In this document: positions 1 through 5,806 of the stretch, in pieces
Layout: each line of letters begins with the position of its first letter
Numbering within the stretch: the stretch's first letter is position 1
Source: Chloroflexota bacterium
GTDB taxonomy: Bacteria; Chloroflexota; Dehalococcoidia; Dehalococcoidales; JAUYDJ01
Assembly (NCBI GenBank): GCA_030690025.1
Contig: JAUYDJ010000065.1
Span: forward strand, 1-6,904
Direction of reading: 5' to 3'
Length of the DNA: 6,904 nt
Translations under genes and position numbers: made by a program
Notes under the pieces: generated by a model
What the model was told of the DNA's origin: nothing
What the model saw: the letters and a program-made list of their open reading frames with translations, nothing else
The model's database searches: none

Positions 1-299
1 GACTTGAACAGGACTAAAGTCAGGGCGCCGGGCCAGAACTTTTCCGCCAGGAGCTTGGCCACTGGCGGCATCTCGCGGGCGACTTCACTGGCCTGTGCCG
101 CATTGGCCACCAGCAGGGGGACGGCCATATTGATGGGGCGCTGCTTTGCCCGGTAGACCCTGGCTACCGCCCACTGGTTATCGGCGCGGGCGCCCAGCCC
201 GTAGACGGTATCGGTGGGGAAGGCGACCAAGCCGCCCTCCCTCAGGATGGCGATACCCCGCTCAATTTGCTCTAATAGGTGTTTGCTTAGTCTGGCCAT
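1..299 (-). CDS. Threonylcarbamoyl-AMP synthase (TsaC/Sua5/YrdC family), 5' part only
   Basis: This family makes threonylcarbamoyl-AMP from threonine, bicarbonate and ATP, the first step of t6A37 modification of ANN-decoding tRNAs in the cytosol. The first 99 residues are present; the rest runs off the left edge, and the family is usually about 200 residues or longer. Visible signatures are FPTDTVYGLG at residues 27-36, the K52/R54-P55 nucleotide-binding motif in VYRAKQRP, and FWPGALTLVL near the cut end. The start is secure: the minus-strand ATG at 299-297 is preceded by a GAGGGG Shine-Dalgarno-like run, and an in-frame TGA lies seven codons upstream with no other start codon between. It is transcribed divergently from guaA across a 64-bp gap. 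The family is clear; whether it is the short TsaC or the longer Sua5 form cannot be told from this fragment. Confidence 0.93.
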   Translation of the reverse strand, partial: MARLSKHLLEQIERGIAILREGGLVAFPTDTVYGLGARADNQWAVARVYRAKQRPINMAVPLLVANAAQASEVAREMPPVAKLLAEKFWPGALTLVLFK

Positions 300-327
300 T
301 TTTGCTCTGGAAACCCCTCAATTCCCC

Positions 328-363
328 TTGACGCCAGTATAGCACAGTGATAATCTGTGATAA
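328..363 (+). promoter_or_regulatory. Putative guaA promoter with phased direct repeat
   Basis: TTGACG (328-333) is a 5-of-6 match to a -35 box. GATAAT (349-354, 5 of 6) follows at a short 15-bp spacing; TAATCT (351-356) gives 17 bp but is a poor match. Either places the transcription start within a few bases of the ATG at 364, implying a leaderless or nearly leaderless message. GTGATAA occurs twice (347-353 and 357-363), exactly 10 bp apart, and the imperfect dyad CACAG/CTGTG (343-347, 355-359) overlaps it. A regulator-binding site is possible but unproven. Confidence 0.4.
334..363 (-). promoter_or_regulatory. Putative promoter for the leftward tsaC/sua5-type gene
   Basis: Read on the minus strand, TGCTATACT (344-336) is an extended -10 element: TATACT matches 5 of 6 consensus bases and carries the upstream TG. 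A weak -35, TTATCA (363-358, 4 of 6), lies 16 bp upstream. The predicted start near 329 would give a leader of about 30 nt that includes the GAGGGG site. This is consensus matching by eye only. Confidence 0.5.
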
Positions 364-2058
364 ATGAACGAAGAAGCGACCGAAAAGTTAGACCCCGCGC
401 CCGATGAAAGCCATCGCGTAACCACTACCGGCGATATCGAGGTCTCTACCTATCTCGAAATCGCCAAAAAGATAGGCGGCGCGCAGCCGGCCCCGGCCAA
501 GGAAACCATGCCGGTGGTGGAGCGTGAATCGATAGTCGTTATCGACTTCGGTTCGCAGTACAGCATGCTCATTACCCGCCGCATCCGCGAGTGCCAGGTA
601 TACTGCGAGATGGTCTCTCCGGAAACGCCTTGGGGAAAGATATCGTCTCTTAACCCGAAGGGCTTTATCCTCTCTGGCGGCCCGGCCAGTGTTTATGAAG
701 CCGGTGCCCCGCTGGCGCCGGCTTATGTCTACGAAAGCCACCTGCCCGTGCTGGGCATCTGCTACGGCATGCAGGTCATTACCAAGCAACTGGGTGGGCG
801 GGTTACACCGGGCACCAAGCGCGAGTACGGCCATGCCGTCCTGCACCTGAGCGAGGTGGATTCGCCGCTATTTGTTGATTTACCCGCCTCAACGCCGGTC
901 TGGATGAGCCACGGCGACCAGATTGAGCAAATGCCACCTGGTTTCAGCGCCCTGGCCTATACCGAAAATTCGCCGCTGGCGGTAATTGGCAGCGACGGCC
1001 CTATCTTCGGGCTGCAGTTTCATCCCGAGGTGGCCCATACTCCGGAAGGGAAGAAAATCCTGCGTAACTTTGTCTACCGGGTGTGCGGCTGCAAGGGTAA
1101 CTGGACCATGGGCAACTTCATCGCCGAGAGCCTGGCGTCAATTAAGAAAGCGGTGGGTGGAGGCAAGGTCATCAACGCTCTTTCCGGGGGTGTTGATTCT
1201 TCCGTGGTGGCCACGCTTATCCAGCGGGCGGTCGGCGACCAGCTTACCTGTATCTTTGTGAACAACGGCCTGCTGCGCCGCGAGGAAGTGGAGCGGACCT
1301 TTAACGTCTTCCGGCTTAACCTGGGCATGAATATCATCCTTGTGGATGCCAGCGACCGGTTCCTGAAACGCCTGGAAGGTGTCACTGACCCCGAGACCAA
1401 GCGCAAGGCCATCGGCGAGGAGTTTATCCACGTATTCGAGGAGGAGGCGCAGAAGATAGGCAAGGTCGATTTCCTGGCCCAGGGCACCCTTTACCCGGAC
1501 GTCATCGAGAGCGCCTCCTCATCCACCAGCGCGCCGGCCAAGATAAAGACCCATCATAACGTGGGCGGACTGCCCGCCCGCATGACGCTCAAGCTGCTCG
1601 AACCATTGCGCCACCTGTTCAAGGACGAGGTGCGCCAGGTGGGTTTACAGCTCGGCCTACCCGAGGAGATGGTCTGGCGCCAACCCTTCCCCGGCCCGGG
1701 CCTGGCCATCCGCATCATCGGCGAGGTGACTGAGGAGAAGCTGGAGATACTGCGCTCCGCCGACTGGATAGTCATGAACGAAATCAAGAAGGCCAAGCTC
1801 TACCGGCAGCTCTGGCAGAGCTTTGCCGTCCTCACCGATGTGAAGTCGGTGGGCGTGATGGGCGACTTCCGCACCTACGGTTACCTGCTGGCCATCCGCG
1901 CCGTCACCAGCGAGGATGCCATGACCGCTGACTGGGCGCGCCTCCCTTACGACCTGCTGGCCCGCATCTCTAACCGTATTGTCAACGAAGTCCCCGGCGT
2001 CAACCGCGTCGTCTACGATATTACCTCCAAACCTCCGGCTACGATAGAGTGGGAGTGA
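364..2058 (+). CDS. guaA: GMP synthase (glutamine-hydrolysing) with N-terminal extension
   Basis: Cytosolic enzyme that adenylates XMP and aminates it with glutamine-derived ammonia to give GMP, AMP and PPi. The class I glutamine amidotransferase domain (about residues 56-240) begins VVIDFGSQY and carries the triad C133 (GICYGMQ), H220 and E222 (FHPEV). The ATP pyrophosphatase domain has the PP-loop SGGVDSS at 274-280. The C-terminal dimerisation domain includes PFPGPGLA (441-448) and ends in the family-typical KPPATIEWE. At 564 residues it is about 40-50 longer than usual, the excess being an acidic, Pro/Ala-containing N-terminus. An in-frame TAA directly precedes ATG 364, so no earlier start exists. 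ATG 364 has no Shine-Dalgarno sequence, whereas ATG 508 (residue 49) has AAGGA at 499-503 and would give a standard 516-residue enzyme. Codons in 364-507 look like coding sequence, so the long form is annotated. The catalytic residues checked are intact. Confidence 0.97.
   Translation: MNEEATEKLDPAPDESHRVTTTGDIEVSTYLEIAKKIGGAQPAPAKETMPVVERESIVVIDFGSQYSMLITRRIRECQVYCEMVSPETPWGKISSLNPKGFILSGGPASVYEAGAPLAPAYVYESHLPVLGICYGMQVITKQLGGRVTPGTKREYGHAVLHLSEVDSPLFVDLPASTPVWMSHGDQIEQMPPGFSALAYTENSPLAVIGSDGPIFGLQFHPEVAHTPEGKKILRNFVYRVCGCKGNWTMGNFIAESLASIKKAVGGGKVINALSGGVDSSVVATLIQRAVGDQLTCIFVNNGLLRREEVERTFNVFRLNLGMNIILVDASDRFLKRLEGVTDPETKRKAIGEEFIHVFEEEAQKIGKVDFLAQGTLYPDVIESASSSTSAPAKIKTHHNVGGLPARMTLKLLEPLRHLFKDEVRQVGLQLGLPEEMVWRQPFPGPGLAIRIIGEVTEEKLEILRSADWIVMNEIKKAKLYRQLWQSFAVLTDVKSVGVMGDFRTYGYLLAIRAVTSEDAMTADWARLPYDLLARISNRIVNEVPGVNRVVYDITSKPPATIEWE
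499..510 (+). promoter_or_regulatory. Alternative guaA ribosome binding site and internal start
   Basis: AAGGA (499-503) precedes an in-frame ATG at 508 by four bases, a slightly short but usable spacing. Starting here gives a GuaA of 516 residues whose N-terminus aligns with the usual family start just before VVIDFGSQY. It competes with ATG 364, which has no recognisable ribosome binding site. The sequence alone does not decide between the long form, the short form, or both. Confidence 0.4.
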
Positions 2059-2070
2059 GAAAACAAAAAA

Positions 2071-2087
2071 GGGAGGTTCACAGAATG
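2071..2087 (+). promoter_or_regulatory. Ribosome binding site deciding the lipoprotein start
   Basis: GGGAGG (2071-2076) lies 8 bases before ATG 2085. This start places a short basic n-region (MRK) directly before the hydrophobic signal core. It is preferred over the in-frame GTG at 2049, which overlaps guaA and would add twelve mostly charged residues ahead of the signal peptide. Confidence 0.8.
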
Positions 2088-3290
2088 CGTAAGACACAGT
2101 TTATAGGGGCTTTATTCATAGCGATAGTGCTTGTTCTTGGGGCGTGCGCACCAGCCCAAACTCCAGCTCCAGTTCCTCCTCCACCAAGTGAATCGCCAGC
2201 CCCAACAATAAGCCCAACACCTGCTCCACCAACTCTAACTCCTACTCCTACGCCTGTTCCTACGCCTACGCCTACACCTACACCAACGCCGACACCTGTG
2301 GAACCAACACCAGCACCAGAGCCTACTCCTACCCCTGTGGGGGGCGTTTTGTCTGGTGATGTTACGTGGACATTAGCCGAGTCCCCATATACATTGACCG
2401 GTCATATCTTAGTATCACAAGGTAGTAAATTGACCGTGGAAGCAGGCGTACAGGTTAATCTTGGTGACCGGTTTATCCAGGTTGAGGGGACTTTGCAGGT
2501 TTTAGGTACATCACGCCAGTCTGTTAAGATAACTGGCCTAGCGAATACGGACTATCCGAAACTTATTTTCAAGGCAAATTCAACCAGTTGGGATGAAGAT
2601 ACGCAATCTGGAAGTATTATTCGTAACGCAATCATACAGGGGCAAACATACGCTGCCAGCTTAATCGAAATGGAAGATTCTTCGCCCAAGATTGTCGACA
2701 GTACAATAATCAACAACAATTCATCAAGCGGAGCCATAAGCAGCCTGCGAGGCTCCCCTAAAATAATTTCAAATAGAATATCGGCATACTATGGGGTTTC
2801 CTTTAGGGGTAGTGGCTTTCCACAAATTATCGGCAATCGAATCGAAGGAAAAAACTCCTTCAACGGTATTTCACTCCTCCTCTCACAAGATGCGAAGAGC
2901 CATGTGAGAATAGAGGGGAACCTGATAACTGGCTTTCAAAATGGTATACTTGTCCATGCATTCGACGACAGCCACCAAATTGACATTACCTCTAATCATA
3001 TAACTAAGAATCAGGTTGGTATCCTCATAGGTGGTGATTATAAGGGCACCAGCTCCTCGCCACCACTTTTTATAAGAATGAATGCAATTCGCAATAACCG
3101 TTGGAACGCACGGACTGAGAACACACCAGGCAAGGCGTATAATGTCGATATGTCGAACAATTGGTGGGGAACTACAGACAGTGCAGCTATCGAGGCGACG
3201 CTGTATCACTATCCTCAAGATTTTCGGCTGAGCCGTATTATCTACACGTCGTTTTTAAGCGAATTACCTCGGGATGTTCCGCTACCGTAA
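2085..3290 (+). CDS. Secreted lipoprotein with Thr-Pro linker and right-handed beta-helix domain
   Basis: Predicted 401-residue exported lipoprotein of unknown specific function. Residues 1-20 form a signal peptide with a hydrophobic core and lipobox L18-G19-A20-C21, so C21 would be lipidated and the protein anchored outside the cytoplasmic membrane. Residues 22-85 are a Pro/Thr-rich, probably extended linker with a near-perfect (TP)n run. From about residue 88 the chain shows many short repeats such as SPKIVDSTIINNN, SPKIISNRIS and FPQIIGNRIEG. These are typical of pectate-lyase-like or NosD/CASH-type parallel beta-helices. NNWWGTTD (358-365), near the C-terminus, is a motif I associate with such surface beta-helix proteins. 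No catalytic residues are recognisable; carbohydrate or surface binding is only a guess. The gene starts 26 nt after guaA with no terminator between, but it is clearly more AT-rich than guaA, suggesting separate acquisition. Confidence 0.8.
   Translation: MRKTQFIGALFIAIVLVLGACAPAQTPAPVPPPPSESPAPTISPTPAPPTLTPTPTPVPTPTPTPTPTPTPVEPTPAPEPTPTPVGGVLSGDVTWTLAESPYTLTGHILVSQGSKLTVEAGVQVNLGDRFIQVEGTLQVLGTSRQSVKITGLANTDYPKLIFKANSTSWDEDTQSGSIIRNAIIQGQTYAASLIEMEDSSPKIVDSTIINNNSSSGAISSLRGSPKIISNRISAYYGVSFRGSGFPQIIGNRIEGKNSFNGISLLLSQDAKSHVRIEGNLITGFQNGILVHAFDDSHQIDITSNHITKNQVGILIGGDYKGTSSSPPLFIRMNAIRNNRWNARTENTPGKAYNVDMSNNWWGTTDSAAIEATLYHYPQDFRLSRIIYTSFLSELPRDVPLP
2238..2297 (+). repeat. Thr-Pro codon repeat in the lipoprotein linker
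   Basis: This is an imperfect six-base repeat of the type ACNCCN encoding residues 52-71, a run of Thr-Pro pairs broken once by Val58. It is the core of a longer Pro/Thr-rich linker (2148-2339). Third positions vary between units, so the repeat is kept at the protein level more than as identical DNA. It is probably a spacer lifting the beta-helix domain away from the membrane. Confidence 0.8.
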
Positions 3291-3316
3291 CAAGTCGTTT
3301 GTGAAGGGTAGTTTGA

Positions 3317-3331
3317 AGGGGCGAAGCCTCT
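3317..3331 (+). terminator. Weak hairpin after the lipoprotein gene
   Basis: AGGGGC (3317-3322) can pair with GCCTCT (3326-3331) across a GAA loop, with one G-U pair. It lies 27 nt after the lipoprotein stop and could end that transcript. It is not followed by a T-run (CTTAAGAAAATAATT follows), so it is at best a poor intrinsic terminator. Confidence 0.2.
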
Positions 3332-3346
3332 CTTAAGAAAATAATT

Positions 3347-3372
3347 CCCCTTCCCCTGACCAGGGGAAGGGG
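3347..3372. repeat. Perfect GC-rich palindrome, possible dispersed repeat (REP-like)
   Basis: The arms CCCCTTCCCCTG (3347-3358) and CAGGGGAAGGGG (3361-3372) are perfect inverse complements of 12 bp separated by AC, with one more T-A pair outside. GGGGATAGGGTCAG follows on the right, and its GGTCAG (3386-3391) can pair alternatively with CTGACC (3356-3361) across the palindrome centre. The 160-bp gap 3291-3450 holds this element, the weak hairpin before it and the hicBA promoter after it; I see no gene there. Read on the minus strand the palindrome is followed by AATTATTTTC, but no minus-strand gene ends here, so terminator function is doubtful. Membership of a dispersed family is inferred from its form. 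Confidence 0.6.
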
Positions 3373-3403
3373 ATACTGGGGATAGGGTCAGACATAATCA
3401 ATG

Positions 3404-3412
3404 TGCTATAAT
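3404..3412 (+). promoter_or_regulatory. Extended -10 promoter for hicBA
   Basis: TGCTATAAT is a perfect extended -10 element (TATAAT at 3407-3412 with TG one base upstream). No good -35 is present at 16-18 bp, as expected for extended -10 promoters. Transcription would start near 3419, leaving a leader of about 30 nt that contains TTGAGGT (3436-3442), a Shine-Dalgarno site 8 nt before GTG 3451. HicB antitoxins commonly repress their own promoter, so this is the likely site of control. Confidence 0.6.
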
Positions 3413-3450
3413 TGTTCTGTTGAATAGAGAGATTATTGAGGTAGAAACCG

Positions 3451-3744
3451 GTGAAAGCAAGCGAAGGTGATATAGTCGTCAGCATTGTCGTGACCAGAGA
3501 GGGTAACCAGTATAGCTCGTGGTCCCCTGAGCTTGATATTGCCAGCTGCGGGGATACGCCCGAAGAGGCGGTCAAGAACCTCCGTGAGGCTATCCAGCTT
3601 TATCTGGAGGCTATAGAAGAAGAAGGCATTCGGGAAGCCGTCTTCAAAGAGAAAGGCATTAAGATTGTCGGCGCTGAGGAGCCGGTAGTACCGAGTTCCT
3701 TTGTTACGCAATATCGCCAGAAAGTGAGAGTCCTTGCCCGGTAA
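3451..3744 (+). CDS. hicB: HicB-family antitoxin
   Basis: Antitoxin of a type II HicAB system, 97 residues, expected to bind and neutralise the HicA RNase and to repress its own operon. The core matches the HicB partial RNase H-like fold: beta strands VVSIVVTREGNQYSSW, then the family motif SPELDIASCGDTPEEAVKNLREAIQLYLE (about 24-52). The C-terminal part (about 70-97) shows no HTH or ribbon-helix-helix that I can recognise, so its DNA-binding mode is unclear. It starts at GTG with a well-placed GAGGT site. Its TAA overlaps the hicA ATG by one base (TAATG), implying translational coupling. The antitoxin-first order is the less usual arrangement for the family but is known. Confidence 0.9.
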   Translation: MKASEGDIVVSIVVTREGNQYSSWSPELDIASCGDTPEEAVKNLREAIQLYLEAIEEEGIREAVFKEKGIKIVGAEEPVVPSSFVTQYRQKVRVLAR

Positions 3745-3986
3745 TGTCTCTACCGAGTAGTGATGAGCTAGTTACCGCACTGATTAAGGATGGCTTCCAA
3801 CCTAGAAAAAAGTCTAGTGGAGGAAGCCATCAGGTTTTCCGGAAACAGCTATCAAAGGGAGTAAAAACAGTGGTTGTCCCTCTAGGCAAGAAGGAAATTC
3901 CTCGCGGGACACTGCGCAGCATTCTGCGCCAGGCAGGGCTGACCCCATCAGAAATGGCCAATCTTATCGGCAGGCCATTGTTTTAA
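3744..3986 (+). CDS. hicA: HicA-family mRNA interferase toxin
   Basis: Small toxin of 80 residues with the double-stranded-RNA-binding-like HicA fold. The family cleaves mRNA independently of the ribosome and is held inactive by HicB. The signature GGSH places the catalytic histidine at H29. It is followed by the beta strand VKTVVVPLG, then KKEIPRGTLRSILRQAGLTPSE, the characteristic C-terminal helix region. Length and key residues look intact, so the toxin is probably functional. Translation is coupled to hicB through TAATG. The stop is 25 nt before the purD start, with no terminator between, so read-through into the purine genes is likely. Confidence 0.92.
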   Translation: MSLPSSDELVTALIKDGFQPRKKSSGGSHQVFRKQLSKGVKTVVVPLGKKEIPRGTLRSILRQAGLTPSEMANLIGRPLF

Positions 3987-4000
3987 GGAATAACCGTAAC

Positions 4001-4014
4001 GGAGGTGTCCTCTG
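4001..4014 (+). promoter_or_regulatory. purD ribosome binding site and CTG start
   Basis: GGAGGT (4001-4006) is a strong Shine-Dalgarno site 5 nt before CTG at 4012-4014. Reading from this CTG gives (M)KILVVGGGGREH, the standard PurD N-terminus. The only other start codon after the in-frame TAA (3997-3999) is GTG 4027. That codon lies 20 nt from the site and would delete the first beta strand of the nucleotide-binding fold. Confidence 0.75.
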
Positions 4015-5274
4015 AAAATCCTAGTCGTGGGGGGTGGCGGCCGGGAGCATACCCTGGTCTGGAAGCTCGCCCAGAGCCCTAAGGTCAAAGAAATCTACGT
4101 GGCGCCGGGCAACGCCGGCACGGCGCAAATCGCCCATAATATTGACGTCAGCCCCACGGATATTCCGTCGCTGCTCAAAGAGGCCCAGCACCATAAAATC
4201 GACCTTACCGTGGTCGGGCCGGAAGCGCCCCTGGCCAAGGGCCTCGCCGACCAGTTTCTCATCCGCGGTATGCAGGTCTTCGGCCCGGCCAGCCGCGCCG
4301 CCCAGATAGAAGCCAGCAAGGCGTTCGCCAAAGAGCTGATGCAGAAGTATAATATCCCCTGCGCCCGCAGCGCCAGCTTTACCTCGTATGACGAGGCAAA
4401 GGAATATGTCCAGCAGCAGAAACCGCCCATCGTTATCAAGGCTGACGGGCTGGCGGCGGGTAAAGGGGTGGTTGTCGCCAACTCCGTTCCGGAGGCCCTG
4501 GAAGCCCTGGCCAGCTTCATGGTGTCGAAGTCGCTGGGCGAGGCGGCAAATCAGGTAGTTGTGGAGGAGTTCCTCTCCGGGAAAGAGATGAGTGCCTTCG
4601 CCTTCACCGATGCCCATACCGCCGTCCCCATGGTTCCTGCCTGCGATTATAAACGCGTCTATGACGGCGACCAGGGGCCGAATACCGGCGGCATGGGCGG
4701 CTACAGCCCGCCGTCCTTCTACACCCCCGAACTGGAGAGAACCGACTTTGAGACAATCATGGCGCCCACCGTGAAAGCCCTGCATAATGAGGGTAGACCT
4801 TACCGCGGCGTCCTTTACGGCGGCCTGATGATTACCCCAAACGGCCCTAAAGCGCTGGAATTTAATGCCCGTTTCGGCGACCCTGAGGCGCAGGTCATCC
4901 TGCCCCGCCTCAAGACCGACCTGCTTGAAATCATGCTGGCTATCACCGATAATGAGCTTGACCGGGTGCACATTGATTGCACCGATGATGCTTGCGTGGG
5001 GGTGGTCATGGCCTCGGGCGGATACCCTGGCAGCTATAAGACCGGCTTCCCTATTACCGGCCTGGATGATGTGGACAAAGACATACTGGTGTTTCATGCC
5101 GGGACTAAGCTAGGCCTTGATGGGGAGGTGCTGACCGGTGGCGGCCGGGTGCTCACCGTGGTGGCCACCGGTAAGACCGTCGCCGAGGCCAGGCGGAAGG
5201 TCTACGCCAACCTGCCGCGTATCAAGTTCGCGGGCTGCCACTACCGTAAAGATATCGCCGATATCAAGGACTGA
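4012..5274 (+). CDS. purD: Phosphoribosylamine--glycine ligase (GAR synthetase)
   Basis: Cytosolic enzyme of the second committed step of purine synthesis: 5-phosphoribosylamine, glycine and ATP give GAR, ADP and phosphate. From CTG 4012 the protein has 420 residues, the normal family length. It has the N-terminal KILVVGGGGREH (2-13), the ATP-grasp domain with IKADGLAAGKGVVVA (K143, K151), and the metal/nucleotide-binding motif EFNARFGDPEAQ (283-294, with E283, N285 and D290). The C-terminal domain ends LPRIKFAGCHYRKDIA. No frameshift or lost motif is visible. Codon use is GC-rich like guaA and unlike the hicBA and lipoprotein genes just upstream. It follows hicA by 25 nt and precedes the next gene by 20 nt. 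The identity is certain; the CTG start is inferred from spacing and family alignment. Confidence 0.97.
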   Translation: MKILVVGGGGREHTLVWKLAQSPKVKEIYVAPGNAGTAQIAHNIDVSPTDIPSLLKEAQHHKIDLTVVGPEAPLAKGLADQFLIRGMQVFGPASRAAQIEASKAFAKELMQKYNIPCARSASFTSYDEAKEYVQQQKPPIVIKADGLAAGKGVVVANSVPEALEALASFMVSKSLGEAANQVVVEEFLSGKEMSAFAFTDAHTAVPMVPACDYKRVYDGDQGPNTGGMGGYSPPSFYTPELERTDFETIMAPTVKALHNEGRPYRGVLYGGLMITPNGPKALEFNARFGDPEAQVILPRLKTDLLEIMLAITDNELDRVHIDCTDDACVGVVMASGGYPGSYKTGFPITGLDDVDKDILVFHAGTKLGLDGEVLTGGGRVLTVVATGKTVAEARRKVYANLPRIKFAGCHYRKDIADIKD

Positions 5275-5294
5275 CTCTCCACAAGGAGGGCGCC

Positions 5295-5756
5295 ATGGAC
5301 GAGCTAATCAAGGAACTCTACGAGGCCTGGGGTGTCAAAGACTACCATCTCTCCCAGCCCGATTATGCCAAGTACGTGAAGGATGCCCACCGTATCCTGG
5401 TGGAGAATGCTAAGGCGGGCAAGGTCGTTTACTACGGTGAGTTGCCGGTCTTCAATGTGCTCAAGGAGCGGTTCGGCGATGACGCTGCTCGGCTCATCGG
5501 CCTGATTCTGGGGGCGTGCAGCGAGTATGAAGCCAGCCGGGGCCGGCCGTTGATATCGTCCATTGTGGTCAGCCAGGATACCAGCGAGCCGGGGCGGGGA
5601 TTTTACGGACTGGCCGCCGTGCCCGTCAGTTTATCCACCGCTACCTGGGAAGGGCAGGGTAAGAAGCCGCCCCAGATAGTCATCGGTAAGCGTGAAGATT
5701 TTTGGCTGGATGAGCTTCAGGATACCCTGGACTACTGGGCCATTCACGAAGTTTAA
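5295..5756 (+). CDS. Conserved-looking protein of unknown function, 153 aa
   Basis: I do not recognise a named family. Soluble, no signal peptide or membrane segment. Residues 1-40 are mostly helical and charged. Residues 41-79 (AGKVVYYGELP through GLILGACSEYE) resemble, in pattern only, a small winged-helix-like module; the GKVVYYGEL start recalls the DNA-binding part of alkyltransferase proteins. Residues 83-107 (GRPLISSIVV, then EPGRGFYGLA) form a Gly/Pro-rich block that looks like the most conserved part. I have a vague memory of similar GRPLLSA/PGEGFF-type blocks in uncharacterised proteins. A strong AGGAGG site (5284-5289) lies 5 nt before ATG 5295. It starts 20 nt after purD, so it is almost certainly in the same operon, but nothing visible ties it to purine chemistry. 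Confidence 0.8.
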   Translation: MDELIKELYEAWGVKDYHLSQPDYAKYVKDAHRILVENAKAGKVVYYGELPVFNVLKERFGDDAARLIGLILGACSEYEASRGRPLISSIVVSQDTSEPGRGFYGLAAVPVSLSTATWEGQGKKPPQIVIGKREDFWLDELQDTLDYWAIHEV

Positions 5757-5778
5757 GTGATATAGCGGAGAGGCACAG

Positions 5779-5797
5779 CCTTTCCGTTTGGGGAAGG
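5779..5797 (+). promoter_or_regulatory. Hairpin overlapping the nitroreductase ribosome binding site
   Basis: CCTTTCC (5779-5785) pairs with GGGAAGG (5791-5797) across the loop GTTTG, with all seven positions paired and one U-G. The right arm covers the first half of the Shine-Dalgarno AAGGAGG (5794-5800) used by ATG 5807. It could lower translation of that gene, or simply reflect a G-rich leader in a 50-nt gap. Confidence 0.35.
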
Positions 5798-5806
5798 AGG
5801 ACAACA

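Noticed and set aside
146..331. Plus-strand open frame of 61 codons at the left edge.
   Set aside because: Antisense to the TsaC/Sua5-type gene; Arg/Pro-rich shadow translation with no motif.
388..846. Open frame of 152 codons on the minus strand inside guaA, and similar ones at 1074-1487 and 1657-2097.
   Set aside because: Shadows of guaA, whose own frame carries the catalytic motifs; no independent signals.
2049..2084. GTG at 2049 as the start of the lipoprotein, overlapping guaA.
   Set aside because: It would put twelve mostly charged residues before the signal peptide; ATG 2085 has a GGGAGG site and a normal lipoprotein N-terminus.
3347..3385. The palindrome as an intrinsic terminator of the lipoprotein gene.
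   Set aside because: No T-run follows on the plus strand (ATACTGGGGATAG follows). The AATTATTTTC on the minus strand serves no visible gene.
3399..3414. CAAT/ATTG dyad around the hicBA -10 as a HicB operator.
   Set aside because: Only four base pairs per arm, expected by chance in AT-rich promoter DNA.
4021..5097. A 358-codon open frame on the minus strand opposite purD.
   Set aside because: It lies wholly antisense to an unmistakable purD. Its low-complexity His/Arg/Gly-rich composition is what the reverse of GC-rich codons gives; no family motif seen.
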